Shown here one piece after another: positions 10,116 through 20,400 of a stretch of 64,000 nt of DNA. The notes under the pieces are model-generated. The model was not told the DNA's origin, made no database searches, and saw only the letters and a list, made by a program, of their open reading frames with translations. Positions within the stretch are counted from its first letter, which is position 1; every line of letters starts with the position of its first letter. The translations under genes and the position numbers were made by a program. This DNA is from Trichormus variabilis 0441 (GTDB lineage Bacteria > Cyanobacteriota > Cyanobacteriia > Cyanobacteriales > Nostocaceae): contig NZ_CP047242.1 in the NCBI RefSeq assembly GCF_009856605.1, positions 556,001 through 620,000 on the forward strand, in the 5' to 3' direction.

Positions 10116-10429
10116 CATTTCTATGTTCTCACAATAACTTTTTATTTCCATTAAGTTGTACTGCAAAAGATGTACAACTTTAGAAATAAAGGGATCTATC
10201 TCCTGAGAACGAAGTAATGCTAGCTATTTACACCTAATCTAAAAAGTATGAAATCAAGGTTAAGCCACTTGTAGTTGAATCTGTTAGTTATGAGTTAGGA
10301 GTTTTTAATACCCAGTAAAACTGATCAATAATTTTTAACTCATAACTATTTTTTGTGCTGATCCAAAACATATTTACTGTTATTTGAATCTTACTTTCGA
10401 CCATCGATTTTCATTAGTGGAGGTAGAAG

Positions 10430-10831
10430 GTGGAATACAACGAATTTATTACTCATGTACAAAGCCTTGCTCAATCCAATTCTCGTGACGAGGCTCAAAG
10501 AGCTACCTGTGCCACTTTAGAAACTATCAAAGAACGCATTTCTGGAGAAGAAGCGCAAACCTTATCTGCTCAACTACCACAAGAGTTGGCAGACTGCTTA
10601 CGAGGAAGAGCAGGGGAACCAGACGAAAGTTTTAATTTGCAAGATTTCATCATGCGGGTGAGTAGAAAAGAGAATCTAGAACCCACAACAACAGCAATTC
10701 ATGTACGTGCTGTTTTTGCAGTTTTGCAAAACGCTATTAGACCAGAAGAATTTGCCAAACTACATTCTCACTTCTCCCATGATTATGAAGAAATGTTCGG
10801 TACATCACCCACTGGTGAAGTACCAGCATAA
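10430..10831 (+). CDS. DUF2267 domain protein
   Basis: A 133-residue soluble helical protein starting at GTG with a good ribosome-binding site (GGAGGTAGAAG) just upstream. The pattern MEYNEFITHVQSLAQ, then DEAQRATCATLETIKERISGE, then LPQELADCLRG is characteristic of DUF2267, which is often found near stress-associated genes. The molecular function is not established. It is the first gene of a plus-strand run, with PfpI following 43 bases downstream, so the two are probably co-transcribed. Confidence 0.88.
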   Translation: MEYNEFITHVQSLAQSNSRDEAQRATCATLETIKERISGEEAQTLSAQLPQELADCLRGRAGEPDESFNLQDFIMRVSRKENLEPTTTAIHVRAVFAVLQNAIRPEEFAKLHSHFSHDYEEMFGTSPTGEVPA

Positions 10832-10874
10832 TTACCAAGTTGAAATTTTAGTTTATCGTTAGACAGGAAACAAT

Positions 10875-11969
10875 ATGACCAACCATAATAATTCTGGGAA
10901 AAAGAAAGTAGCTATTCTCATCGAACAAGCAGTAGAAGATACCGAGTTTATTATTCCTTGTAATGGTTTAAAACAAGCAGGATTTGAGGTGGTTGTCCTT
11001 GGTTCGCGGATGAATGAAAAATATAAGGGAAAACGAGGCAGACTTTCCACCCAAGCTGATGGTACTACAACAGAAGCGATCGCCTCTGAATTTGATGCGG
11101 TAGTAATTCCTGGTGGAATGGCTCCCGATAAAATGCGTCGCAACCCCAATACAGTCCGCTTTGTACAAGAAGCGATGGAGCAAGGAAAATTGGTAGCGGC
11201 TGTTTGTCACGGGCCACAAGTCTTAATTGAAGGCGACTTACTCCGAGGTAAACAAGCCACCGGTTTTATCGCTATCAGCAAAGACATGATGAATGCTGGT
11301 GCTGATTATCTCGATGAAGCGCTAGTTGTTGACGGTAACTTGATTACATCCCGTGAACCTGGAGATTTGGCAATTTTCACCACAGCGATTTTGAGTCGTC
11401 TTGGTTATGGCGGTAAAGATGCAGCCTTACCAGATGAAAAAGATAGGAATGCAGAATGGTGGAAACTGGCTGATGCTTGGGGCGGTTCAACCAAAGGTGA
11501 TATTGTCAGAGGTCTGAACACTGCTTTAGGTGGGGAACGTTATTCTCTGGAAGCGCTGGAGAAGTACACGGAAAAAGAATCTGATGTAGAAGCAAAAGCG
11601 CTGTTCCAAGAAATGATTACCAATAAACAGCGTCATATTGAATATCTAGAAACTTATTTGACTAGATTGGGTGAAAAACCGTCCCTCAGTGCAAATATCG
11701 CTAATCAATACGCCAAAGTAAAAACCGCTTTAACTGGTAGCGATGACATATATCAAATTCGCAGCGCCTTAGGCGATATACAAACAGGTATTGGTGATAT
11801 TGGTAATCTCTGCGCCATGTACACTGACCCCATAGCCACCGCTATTTTCAAAGAAATCTACAAAGACTTGGTCAAATACGAACAGCGATTAGTATCACTA
11901 TACCGTACACGTACAAATGCTACAGTCCAGCCGCCTAAGCCAACAACAGGGGCAGCTGTATCGATGTAA
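10875..11969 (+). CDS. DJ-1/PfpI-family protein fused to a ferritin-like helical domain
   Basis: Residues about 10-185 form a DJ-1/PfpI domain: the nucleophile-elbow motif AAVCHGPQ with Cys111 and His112, and the partner Glu17 in AILIEQ. PfpI-type members have been described as intracellular peptidases or deglycases; which activity applies here is not visible. Residues about 200-345 are a separate all-helical part (GLNTALGGERYSLEALEKYT; later ITNKQRHIEYLETYLTRLG) with the Glu/His spacing of ferritin-like bundles. Simple PfpI proteins are about 170-190 residues, so the doubled length is a true fusion. It follows DUF2267 by 43 bases and probably belongs to a stress-protection operon. Confidence 0.85.
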   Translation: MTNHNNSGKKKVAILIEQAVEDTEFIIPCNGLKQAGFEVVVLGSRMNEKYKGKRGRLSTQADGTTTEAIASEFDAVVIPGGMAPDKMRRNPNTVRFVQEAMEQGKLVAAVCHGPQVLIEGDLLRGKQATGFIAISKDMMNAGADYLDEALVVDGNLITSREPGDLAIFTTAILSRLGYGGKDAALPDEKDRNAEWWKLADAWGGSTKGDIVRGLNTALGGERYSLEALEKYTEKESDVEAKALFQEMITNKQRHIEYLETYLTRLGEKPSLSANIANQYAKVKTALTGSDDIYQIRSALGDIQTGIGDIGNLCAMYTDPIATAIFKEIYKDLVKYEQRLVSLYRTRTNATVQPPKPTTGAAVSM

Positions 11970-12093
11970 AAGAGGGAATAAAAAGTGGGGAGGAGATTCT
12001 TTAATTTTGAATTTTGTACTCCTGCGGAGAACCGAAGGGTATTTTGAATTTTGAATTGGTATCACTCCCCATATTTAATTGGAGATATAGAGC

Positions 12094-12792
12094 GTGACTT
12101 TGACATCAGGAGATAAACAGGGAAATACACCTGGCCAAGCTAGTGATACGGAACGTTGGGCTTCTCTGATTGGCGGCGGGGCGTTAGTGTTGCTGGGTTT
12201 AAGACAAGCCTCGTTGCGGGGAGTGCTGACGGCTTTAGCTGGTGGTGGTTTAATTTATCAAGGCGCGACGAAACAAAGCACAATTCAGCAAGCGCAAGAA
12301 GCGATAGGGATAAATAAACCCATCAAAGTTGAAAAGACGGTGACAATCAATAAGCCAGCAGATGAACTATACCGTTATTGGCACAACTTTGAGAATCTAC
12401 CCACATTCATGAAGCATCTTAAATCTGTGAAGGTGTACAACGAAAAACGTTCTCATTGGATAGCCAACGCACCTTTAGGTAACAGTGTGGAATGGGATGC
12501 AGACATTTTAGAAGACCGAGAAAATGAGTTTATTTCTTGGGCTTCTGTGGAAGGCGCAGACGTGGAAAACTCCGGTTTTGTGCGTTTTCAAAAAGCCCCA
12601 GGCGATCGCGGTACTGAAGTGAAAGTAGTCTTAGAATACAATCCCCCCGGAGGTGCTTTAGCTGCCGTTGTTGCCAAACTTTTCGGTGAGGAACCAGAAC
12701 AGCAGATTGGCGACGAACTACGCCGTTTCAAGATGCTCATGGAAGCCGGAGAAATCGCCACCACCGAGGGACAACCATCGGGGAGGAAGTAA
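12094..12792 (+). CDS. SRPBCC (START-like) family protein with N-terminal membrane-type segment
   Basis: 232 residues, GTG start with GGAG ten bases upstream. Residues 23-62 are glycine- and leucine-rich (SLIGGGALVLLGLRQASLRG), resembling a DUF2892-type membrane hairpin. Residues 75-225 are an SRPBCC/cyclase-dehydrase domain (VEKTVTINKPADELYRYWHN, then LPTFMKHLKSVKV). Such domains bind hydrophobic ligands in a cavity; the ligand is unknown. It lies between the PfpI fusion and the first alcohol dehydrogenase on the same strand, separated by short repeats. Confidence 0.82.
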   Translation: MTLTSGDKQGNTPGQASDTERWASLIGGGALVLLGLRQASLRGVLTALAGGGLIYQGATKQSTIQQAQEAIGINKPIKVEKTVTINKPADELYRYWHNFENLPTFMKHLKSVKVYNEKRSHWIANAPLGNSVEWDADILEDRENEFISWASVEGADVENSGFVRFQKAPGDRGTEVKVVLEYNPPGGALAAVVAKLFGEEPEQQIGDELRRFKMLMEAGEIATTEGQPSGRK

Positions 12793-12832
12793 GAAAGCAG
12801 GGGGAGCAGGGGAAGCAGAGAAGAATAACTAT

Positions 12833-12872
12833 GGACTACTGACTACTGACTATTGACCAATGACCAATGACT
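12833..12872. repeat. Heptanucleotide tandem repeat (GACTACT / GACCAAT)
   Basis: Consecutive 7-bp units GACTACT, GACTACT, GACTATT, GACCAAT, GACCAAT directly upstream of the first alcohol dehydrogenase gene; an STRR array. Confidence 0.85.
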
Positions 12873-12877
12873 AAATT

Positions 12878-14047
12878 ATGAAAGCAGTCTGCTGGTATGG
12901 TGCTAACGAGGTGCGGGTGGAGAATGTACCAGACCCGAAAATCCTCAATCCGCGTGATGCGATTATTAAAATTACTTCCACCGCAATTTGTGGTTCTGAT
13001 TTACATATTTACGGCGGCTATATCCCGACAGTGCAGCAGGGTGACATTATTGGTCACGAGTTTATGGGGGAAGTTGTCGAGGTGGGGAGCGGAGTTGATA
13101 ATTTAAAAATAGGCGATCGCGTTGTTGTTCCTTCTACAATTGGCTGTGGTAGATGCCACTATTGTGAGCATGATATGTGGTCGCTGTGCGATAACTCCAA
13201 TACCAAAGGTTGGTTAGAAGAAAAACTCTACGGCAACATCACCTCAGCCATTTACGGCTATTCTCACCTCTTAGGTGGTTACGCTGGCGCACAAGCTGAA
13301 TATATCCGCGTCCCCTTCGCTGATGTCGGTGTGGTGAAAGTTCCACCAGACTTACCAGACGAAATGCTGTTATTCATCTCCGACGCTATCCCCACAGGTT
13401 ATATGGGTGCAGAGATGTGTGATATTCAACCGGGTGATACTGTCGCCGTTTGGGGTTGTGGCGCTGTTGGACAATTCGCCATGATTAGCGCCTATATGAT
13501 GGGTGCAGAAAAAGTCATCGCCATAGATCGCTTTCCTGAACGTCTAGAGATGGCGAGAAAATACGCTAAAGCCGAAGTCATAAATTACGAAGAAGTCAAT
13601 GCAGGTGAGGCTTTAAAAGAAATGACCGGCGGACGAGGCCCTGATGCTTGTATTGACGCGGTTGGGTTGGAAGCGCATGGCGTTGGTTTAGAAGACTTTT
13701 ACGACCAAACAAAGCAAAAGCTGAAACTAGAAAGCGATCGCCCCCATGTATTGCGGGAAATGATGGTTGCTTGTCGTAAAGGCGGGACTCTCTCAATTAT
13801 GGGTGTCTACGGTGGATTTGTAGACAAAATACCTTTTGGCGCGGCTTTTAATAAAGGTCTAACCTTCAGGATGGGGCAAATGCACGGTCAAAAATACATG
13901 AATTTGTTACTACAACTCATCCTAGATGGCAAACTCGACCCATCTTTTGTAGTCAGTCATCAATTACCTTTAGAACAAGCACCATTTGGTTATCACATTT
14001 TCCAACAGAAAAAAGACAACTGCACTAAAGTTGTACTCAAACCGTAA
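12878..14047 (+). CDS. Zinc-dependent alcohol dehydrogenase (formaldehyde-dehydrogenase-like), copy 1
   Basis: A 389-residue medium-chain dehydrogenase/reductase. Catalytic zinc ligands Cys38 (AICGSDLH) and His60-Glu61 (GHEFMGE), a structural zinc cluster Cys90-x2-Cys93-x2-Cys96-x7-Cys104, and a Rossmann motif VWGCGAVGQFA are all intact. The insertion before the NAD domain and the overall length resemble glutathione-independent formaldehyde dehydrogenases; the true substrate cannot be read from sequence. A sister gene, highly similar throughout, lies at 14849. In the stress-type cluster it may detoxify aldehydes; that is inference. Confidence 0.92.
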   Translation: MKAVCWYGANEVRVENVPDPKILNPRDAIIKITSTAICGSDLHIYGGYIPTVQQGDIIGHEFMGEVVEVGSGVDNLKIGDRVVVPSTIGCGRCHYCEHDMWSLCDNSNTKGWLEEKLYGNITSAIYGYSHLLGGYAGAQAEYIRVPFADVGVVKVPPDLPDEMLLFISDAIPTGYMGAEMCDIQPGDTVAVWGCGAVGQFAMISAYMMGAEKVIAIDRFPERLEMARKYAKAEVINYEEVNAGEALKEMTGGRGPDACIDAVGLEAHGVGLEDFYDQTKQKLKLESDRPHVLREMMVACRKGGTLSIMGVYGGFVDKIPFGAAFNKGLTFRMGQMHGQKYMNLLLQLILDGKLDPSFVVSHQLPLEQAPFGYHIFQQKKDNCTKVVLKP

Positions 14048-14073
14048 AAATGGAGAGCAAAAGAATTATTAAT

Positions 14074-14193
14074 TAGGACTTACCGATGAAAACGAAAAAT
14101 CGAGGGTTTGGACAAGGTTTAGAATTCTTACACCCCTATACCCTTACACCCTTACACCCAGACTCAACAGACAACCTGGGCGTGTAAGTCCTA
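14074..14193. repeat. MITE-like element, TAGGACTTAC inverted termini
   Basis: 120-bp element with perfect 10-bp terminal inverted repeats TAGGACTTAC (14074-14083) and GTAAGTCCTA (14184-14193). It contains the subrepeat TTACACCC and the motif CTCAACAGACAACCTGGGCG. Related copies are at 16551, 30203, 34514 and partly 49455. Confidence 0.8.
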
Positions 14194-14336
14194 TTAATTT
14201 CTTCTTACTCCTCACTCAGTACTCATTTCTAGACCGAAACTACTACTAATTACTGATTACTAAACCTAGTTGCGGATAGATGCTTAATTACATTCATTAA
14301 ACGAACAATATACACATAATCTCATTGAGGATTTTT

Positions 14337-14744
14337 ATGAATCGCGTAATCTCTTGGATACAAAATATTTTGCTTCGTCAAATATTGGTTGTTTTCTTAG
14401 TAGCAGCAACATTCTTTATAGGTCAATCTTTTACCTACGGTACTGCGATGATTGCACAAGCTAATACAGTGCAAACACCAGAAGGTACTTACTATAAAGG
14501 TACTCCCGACAACGAAGGTATCAGAAATGATAACCAAGTAAGAAATGCCCAAAATCGCCTCAAAAACACCGCAGATAATGTACGTGAAAAGTTAAACTTG
14601 GATGAAGAAACACCCAGAGCTACTAAAGATTTTGGTAAATCTGTACAAAGGAAGATAGGTAAAAATGTTAGTCGGAATACTCAGAATGAGGGTGGTTATT
14701 ATCAACAACCAGAGCGTGTAAGAGAAGCTAGAAGCCGGAGTTAA
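14337..14744 (+). CDS. Small secreted hypothetical protein
   Basis: 135 residues from the ATG at 14337, which has TGAGGA five bases upstream; an in-frame TTG at 14325 overlaps that ribosome-binding site and is unlikely. The first ~40 residues form a signal peptide or anchor (ILLRQILVVFLVAATFFIGQ, then a small-residue stretch ending IAQA). The mature part is charged, hydrophilic and probably disordered or amphipathic (NAQNRLKNTADNVREKLNLD). No known domain was recognised. It is embedded between two sister alcohol dehydrogenases and has its own ~290 bp upstream region. Confidence 0.75.
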   Translation: MNRVISWIQNILLRQILVVFLVAATFFIGQSFTYGTAMIAQANTVQTPEGTYYKGTPDNEGIRNDNQVRNAQNRLKNTADNVREKLNLDEETPRATKDFGKSVQRKIGKNVSRNTQNEGGYYQQPERVREARSRS

Positions 14745-14769
14745 TAATTAACAACCTGCGGGTGTTTAG

Positions 14770-14798
14770 ATCCCCGATTTTTTTAAAAAGTCGGGGAT
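14770..14798. terminator. Hairpin after secreted protein gene
   Basis: Arms ATCCCCGA (14770-14777) and TCGGGGAT (14791-14798) with a T/A-rich inner stem. The position 25 bases after the stop suggests a terminator, though no long T run follows; it is also a frequent Nostoc palindrome. Confidence 0.5.
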
Positions 14799-14848
14799 AT
14801 ATGACCTGAATACAGAGATAAGAAATTAATGACTAAGGATTAATAAAT

Positions 14849-16027
14849 ATGAAAGCAGTTTGCTGGCACGGGACAAATGATGTCAGGGTAGAAACTGTAC
14901 CCGATCCAAAAATTCTTAACCCGCGCGACGCAATTATTAAAATTACATCTACCGCTATTTGTGGGTCTGATTTACATATATATAATGGCTATATTCCCAC
15001 AATGCAAAGTGGCGATATCCTTGGTCATGAATTTATGGGGGAAGTTGTCGAGTTAGGTAGTGCTGTAAAAAATGTGAAAGTAGGCGATCGCGTGGTTGTC
15101 CCTTTCACTATTTCCTGCGGTTCTTGCTTCTTCTGTCAACGGGATTTATGGTCTTTGTGCGATAACTCCAACCCCAACGCCTGGATGGTAGAACTGCAAA
15201 TGGGGCATTCTCCAGCAGGTTTATTCGGCTACTCTCATCTATTTGGCGGCTATGCTGGTGGTCAAGCAGAATACGCCCGTGTACCTTTTGCAGATGTCGG
15301 TTTACTCAAAATCCCCGATAATCTACCAGATGAACAAGTATTATTTTTAACTGACATTTTTCCTACCGGCTATATGGCAGCGGAAAACTGCAACATCAAA
15401 CCAGGCGATATTGTGGCTGTGTGGGGTTGTGGCCCCGTCGGGCAATTTGCTATCAAGAGTGCATATATGTTGGGTGCGGAAAGAGTTATCGCCTTTGACC
15501 GCATCCCTGAACGCCTACAAATGGCTAAAGAACAATGTAATGCGGAAGTCCTCAATTACGAAGAGGTAAACATTGGGGAAGCACTGAAAGAAATGACTGG
15601 TGGACGCGGCCCTGATGCTTGTATAGATGCGGTGGGAATGGAAGCCCACGGTACAGATTTGATGGCTTTCTACGACCAAGTAAAGCAAGCTGTAAGGCTA
15701 GAAACAGACAGACCAACAGCATTACGACAAGTCATTGTGTCTGCGGCTAAAGGCGGTCATGTTTCCCTGGCTGGTGTATATGGCGGCTTTCTAGACAAAA
15801 TCCCGATGGGTTCAGCAATGAATAAGGGCTTAACTTTCAAGATGGGACAAACTCATGTGCATAAATACTTGAGGCCTTTACTAGAACGCATTCAAAACGG
15901 TGAAATTGACACCTCATTTGTCATCACCCACACCCTCCCCCTAGAACAAGCACCCCACGGTTACGAAATTTTTAAGCACAAAAAAGATAACTGCATCAAA
16001 GTTGTACTCAAACCCTCAGGTAATTAA
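14849..16027 (+). CDS. Zinc-dependent alcohol dehydrogenase (formaldehyde-dehydrogenase-like), copy 2
   Basis: 392 residues, clearly paralogous to the gene at 12878: the first 60 residues differ at only a handful of positions. Catalytic Cys38 and His60-Glu61, structural zinc Cys90/93/96/104 and the NAD motif [11 protein letters not shown] are conserved. Differences cluster in the loop after the structural zinc ([18 protein letters not shown] against NTKGWLEEKLYGNITSAI), next to the active-site cleft, which hints at a different substrate. The cupin gene begins two bases after the stop, so the pair form one transcript. Confidence 0.92.
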   Translation: MKAVCWHGTNDVRVETVPDPKILNPRDAIIKITSTAICGSDLHIYNGYIPTMQSGDILGHEFMGEVVELGSAVKNVKVGDRVVVPFTISCGSCFFCQRDLWSLCDNSNPNAWMVELQMGHSPAGLFGYSHLFGGYAGGQAEYARVPFADVGLLKIPDNLPDEQVLFLTDIFPTGYMAAENCNIKPGDIVAVWGCGPVGQFAIKSAYMLGAERVIAFDRIPERLQMAKEQCNAEVLNYEEVNIGEALKEMTGGRGPDACIDAVGMEAHGTDLMAFYDQVKQAVRLETDRPTALRQVIVSAAKGGHVSLAGVYGGFLDKIPMGSAMNKGLTFKMGQTHVHKYLRPLLERIQNGEIDTSFVITHTLPLEQAPHGYEIFKHKKDNCIKVVLKPSGN

Positions 16028-16029
16028 AT

Positions 16030-16368
16030 ATGAGCGATACCAGCGTCAAAAAAATCGACTCTCACCATTCCCCCAAAGGTAAACTCGGTCAGAAATATTT
16101 AGCATCTGGTAAATCCGTTTCTATGCGTCTTTGGGAAGATGAACAACCAGGGGAAGATAAACAACCAACCAGGCGCGAATACGAAACTGTAGGTTATGTA
16201 ATTAATGGTCGCGCCGAGCTGCGTATTGAAGGACAAATGATCCTACTAGAACCAGGAAGTTCTTGGACCGTACCGAAAGGCACAAGCCACACCTACAAAA
16301 TTTTAGAACCATTTACTGCCGTGGAAGCAACTAGCCCACCCGCACAAGTTCACGGCCGGGATGAGTAG
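16030..16368 (+). CDS. Cupin-domain protein
   Basis: A 112-residue single-domain cupin. The barrel region YETVGYVINGRAELRIEG, then MILLEPGSSWTVPKGTSHTY, keeps the family fold; the metal-ligand set is incomplete compared with the classic G(X)5HXH motif, the clear His being in GTSHTYKI. Start ATG lies two bases after the dehydrogenase stop, a tight operon suggesting a linked role. A binding or isomerase/oxygenase activity is possible but not shown by the sequence. Confidence 0.85.
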   Translation: MSDTSVKKIDSHHSPKGKLGQKYLASGKSVSMRLWEDEQPGEDKQPTRREYETVGYVINGRAELRIEGQMILLEPGSSWTVPKGTSHTYKILEPFTAVEATSPPAQVHGRDE

Positions 16369-16393
16369 AAGACGCGATGAATCGCGTCTCTAC
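16365..16393. terminator. Palindrome overlapping the cupin stop codon
   Basis: Near-perfect palindrome, arms GTAGAAGACGCGAT and ATCGCGTCTCTAC around a 2-base loop. Its first bases contain the cupin stop codon TAG. It may end transcription or be a dispersed palindromic repeat; no T run follows. Confidence 0.5.
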
Positions 16394-16419
16394 AGATGGT
16401 TTATTTATCGATGAATTCA

Positions 16420-16530
16420 AAATTCAAATACCCTACGGGTTCGCGTAGCGTTCTCGTACCCCTATGGGGAAGCAAGCTACGCGCAGCGTCTCCAACAGGA
16501 GAAGGAGAAGAGTAGGCTACGCCAACAAAA
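16420..16530. repeat. CTACGC-rich palindromic repeat
   Basis: Contains CCTACGGGTTCGCGTAGCG, GGGGAAGCAAGCTACGC and GGCTACGCCAACAAAATTC. The same modules recur at 43266-43325 and 62650-62815, so this is a dispersed intergenic repeat family. Confidence 0.65.
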
Positions 16531-16550
16531 TTCAAAATAAATGTTTGAAA

Positions 16551-16617
16551 CCCTTACACCCCTCCCTTACACCCTTACACCCGGTCTCAACAGAAAATTT
16601 GGGTGCGTAAGTCCTAA
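16551..16617. repeat. Partial copy of the TAGGACTTAC repeat family
   Basis: Has TTACACCC subrepeats, CTCAACAGAAAATTTGGGTGCG and the terminus GTAAGTCCTA; the left terminus is missing. A truncated copy of the element at 14074. Confidence 0.65.
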
Positions 16618-16642
16618 TGGTATATCTGAGTATCAACGAAAT

Positions 16643-16978
16643 CTAAATATTGAGGCGACCTGTAGTTAACAATTGATACCCTCCGACAAAGCAAGCCATT
16701 GACAGGCAAAATTGCCAAAGACTTGTGGGGTTGAGAATAGCGCGGCTACTGAAAAAGATCAGGAATATTCCTACCCAACCTAAAGCTTTATCCTGACGGG
16801 GTAGAACAAATAACATGAGGATTCCAGAAGTGAGAAAAAGTATGGAAGCATCAGCCGCTATACCTCGCCACCAATAGGGATACACGTTAGTGGAAAAGTA
16901 AATATTTTGACCAAGAAAGTAGACCCCAGCTAGTAGTAGTGCTAAACCAATCAGTTTGAATAAAAATCTCATGATCAA
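16643..16978 (-). CDS. Small membrane protein
   Basis: 111 residues with about four hydrophobic helices (FKLIGLALLLAGVYFLGQ; ASILFLTSGILMLFVLP; WVGIFLIFFSS; LSMACFVGGYQLLTTG). No family recognised. The ATG could be the first or third codon. It lies alone on the minus strand, divergent from the first tandem kinase, so the 136-bp gap at 16979-17114 serves both promoters. Confidence 0.65.
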   Translation of the reverse strand: MIMRFLFKLIGLALLLAGVYFLGQNIYFSTNVYPYWWRGIAADASILFLTSGILMLFVLPRQDKALGWVGIFLIFFSSRAILNPTSLWQFCLSMACFVGGYQLLTTGRLNI

Positions 16979-17036
16979 AATGGGGATGAAGTTCTCAGAT
17001 TATGTTGCCCAAATCGATTATAGGGTTTTAGTCTTG

Positions 17037-17483
17037 GGTAATAGACAAAGTTAGAGTTAGCCAAATGATGGGCATACTAAGGGCTAAATATCCTACACAG
17101 TTTAGCCCTGTAAGATGAGGTCGTTGTCCATGAGTGCAACCGTAGATACAACTGTTTTACTGTCTGGATATCAGTTGATTGAGCAGCTTTATCACGGTTC
17201 TAAAACTCTTGTTTATCGTGGAATACGGCGAAAAGAAAGTGTAGCGCAACCTGTGGTGATTAAGCTGTTGCAACGCGATTATCCTAGCTTTAGTGAACTA
17301 TTACAGTTTCGCAATCAATACACCATCGCCAAAAATTTAAATATTCCTGGTGTTGTTCGCCCTACTTCTCTAGAACCCTATGGCAACAGCTACGCTTTGG
17401 TCATGGAAGATTTTGGTGGGGTATCATTGGGAACATATAGTCAAACCCACTCTTTGTCTTTGGTGGATGTATTAGCGATCGCG
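17037..17483 (+). repeat. Direct duplication, copy A (leader plus kinase N-lobe)
   Basis: About 447 bp, nearly identical to 22647-23093. It begins at GGTAATAGACAAAG upstream of the gene and ends at the HIP1 site after GTGGATGTATTAGCGATCGC. I see roughly ten substitutions and no length change. Outside these limits the two genes are clearly diverged. Confidence 0.88.
17081..17108 (+). promoter_or_regulatory. Leader hairpin just upstream of kinase start, copy A
   Basis: Perfect 8-bp arms GGGCTAAA (17081-17088) and TTTAGCCC (17101-17108) with a 12-base loop, ending six bases before the ATG at 17115. The hairpin would cover the ribosome-binding region if transcribed. An identical arm pair precedes the next kinase gene. 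Confidence 0.5.
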
Positions 17484-20400
17484 CTGCAACTAGCCGATAT
17501 TCTCCATGAGCTTTATCAGCATCGGGTAATTCATAAGGACATTAAACCCGCTAATATCCTAATTCATCCAGAATCGCAACAAGTCAAACTCATTGATTTT
17601 AGTATCGCTTCCCTATTACCGAAAGAAAACGAAGAAATCAAGCACCCCAATGTCTTAGAAGGCACATTAGCTTATATTGCACCAGAGCAAACCGGGCGGA
17701 TGAATCGGGGCGTTGACTACCGTACAGACTTTTATAGTCTAGGTGTGACGTTGTTTGAATTGTTAACAGGACAGTTACCTTTTGCTGGTAACGATCCTTT
17801 AGAACTGGTGCATTGTCACATTGCCAAACCTGCACCCAGGATAGATGAAATTAACTCAGAAATACCAGAAGCGATCGCGCAAATTGTCGCTAAGTTAATG
17901 AGCAAAAATGCCGAAGACCGCTACCAAAGTGCTTTAGGCTTAAAGCATGATTTGGCAATTTGTTTAGAACAGTTAAACCAAACAGGCCAGATTGAACAGT
18001 TTATCATTGGGCAACGGGATATTTGCGATCGCTTCACCATCCCGGAAAAACTCTATGGACGAGAAACAGAAGTTCAGACACTCTTAGATGCTTTTGCGCG
18101 AGTCAGCAACGGTACCTCAGAATTACTGCTAGTAGCTGGTTTCTCTGGGATTGGGAAGACGGCGGTGGTGAATGAAGTTCATAAACCAATCGTCCGGCAA
18201 CGGGGCTATTTTATTAAAGGTAAATTTGACCAGTATAATCGTAATATCCCCTTCTCTGCTTTTGTCCAAGCCTTTCGAGATTTAATGGGACAGCTGCTTT
18301 CAGAATCGGATATCCAACTAAAAGCATGGAAAGCCAGTATTCTTGAGGCTTTGGGAGATCATGCCCATGTAATTATTGATGTCATCCCGGAATTGGAATG
18401 TATTCTTGGTATACAACCACCTGTAGCAGAACTATCGGGTACGGCGGCGCAGAATCGGTTTAATTTGTTGTTCCAGAAATTTACTCAAGTTTTTACAACA
18501 AAAGAACATCCCTTGGTGATGTTTTTGGATGACTTGCAATGGGCGGATTCTGCATCTTTAAAATTGATGCAGTTGTTGATGAGTGAGAGGGAACAGGGGT
18601 ATTTGCTGCTAATTGGGGCTTATCGGGATAACGAAGTATTTCCTGGCCATCCGTTAATGCTGACTTTAAATGAAGTCAGCAAAGTAGGAGCTACAATCAA
18701 CAGAATTACCTTAGCATCTTTGAGTAGAACCAGCCTGAATCAGTTAGTTGCAGATATGCTCAAATGTGCTGAGGTATTGGCGCAACCTCTAGCAGGATTA
18801 GTCTATCAAAAAACCCAGGGGAATCCCTTTTTTGCCACGCAATTTCTTAAAACTCTGCATCAAGAGCAATTCATCACCTTTAATATCCAAGCGGGACATT
18901 GGCAATGTGATATTACTCAGATACGCAAGGCGGCATTAACCGATGATGTGGTGGAGTTCATGGCCAAGCAGTTGCAAAAATTACCTGATGAGACTCAAAA
19001 TATCCTGAAACTAGCAGCCTGTATTGGTAATCAATTTGACTTGAATACTCTGGCGATCGTTTCGGAGCAATTGCCGCAACAGGTGGCATCTGACTTGTGG
19101 AAAGGGTTACAGGAAGGATTAATTTTACCCATCAGTGAAACCTACAAGTTTTTTCAAGATAATAATTTAAATGATACCAATACTGATGGGATTAGCGTTA
19201 CTTACAAATTCCTCCACGATCGCGTCCAGCAAGCTGCTTATTCCCTGATTCCCCAGGAAGAGAAACAGGTTGTGCATCTGACAATTGGTCGTCACTTATT
19301 GAACCATACATCAGCCGAACAATTAGAGGAGCAAATTTTTGATATCGTCAACCAATTGAATATCGGCTGTACGCTCATCAGTGATACCCTAGAGCAAGCA
19401 AGGCTGGTAGAGCTAAATTTAAGAGCAGGACGGAAAGCGATCGCCACTACTGCCTATGATACTGCCACCTATTGCTTAAAATATGCCTGTAATTTGCTGC
19501 CGACTGATAGCTGGCAAACTCAGTATGATTTGGCATTAGCTTGCTATAGTAGCGCGGCTGAAGCTGCTTATCTGAATACAGATTTGGTGCAGATGGAAAC
19601 TTTGGCGGAAATTGTTTTGCAACAAGCGCGGAGTTTGTTAGATGCTGCCAAGGTGTATGAAATTAAAATCGATGCTTACACTAGCCTTGGTGAATTTAGC
19701 AAAGCTTTAACCACGGGTTTAAACTTTCTCCAATCTTTTGGGATTGAATTTCCCACTCAGCCTAATAAACAAGATTTTGCCGATTTTCTCCGGCAAACCC
19801 GACAGCAATTGGCAGGGCGTTCTCCAGATGAACTGTTAAACTTACCTGTGATGACTTCGCCCCAGTATCAAGCACTGCTGCGAATGTTAGTCCAGATTAG
19901 TGGAGCTACTTACTTAGCATCTCCAGCCCTGTATCCTTTGATTTGCTTTCAGCAGGTACAGCTATCAGTCGCCCACGGCAATATTCCCGCCTCCAGCTTT
20001 GGATATGTGGTTTATGGACTAATACTTTGTGGTGTAGTTGGTGATATCAAAACAGGTTATGAATTTGGTCAACTGGCTTTACAGTTAGTAGATAAATTCA
20101 ATAATCAGGAATATGCTGCTAAAGTCTTATACATAACCAGCAAGTTTACTGTTCACTGGGTGAAAAATGCGGCGACAACTCTCCAGCCATTACAAGAAGC
20201 CTATACCCTGGGACTAAAAGTCGGCGCTCTTACTTATGCTGGCTATTCTGGTTATACCTACGCCTTTCATGCTTATTTTGTCGGTAAAGAACTTACAGCT
20301 TTAGAAACAGAATGTCAGGCTTACAGCATCGGCTTGGCAAACATCGAACAACAAGCATTCTTAGGCTACCTGCATATCGTCCACCAAACCGTTGCCAATC

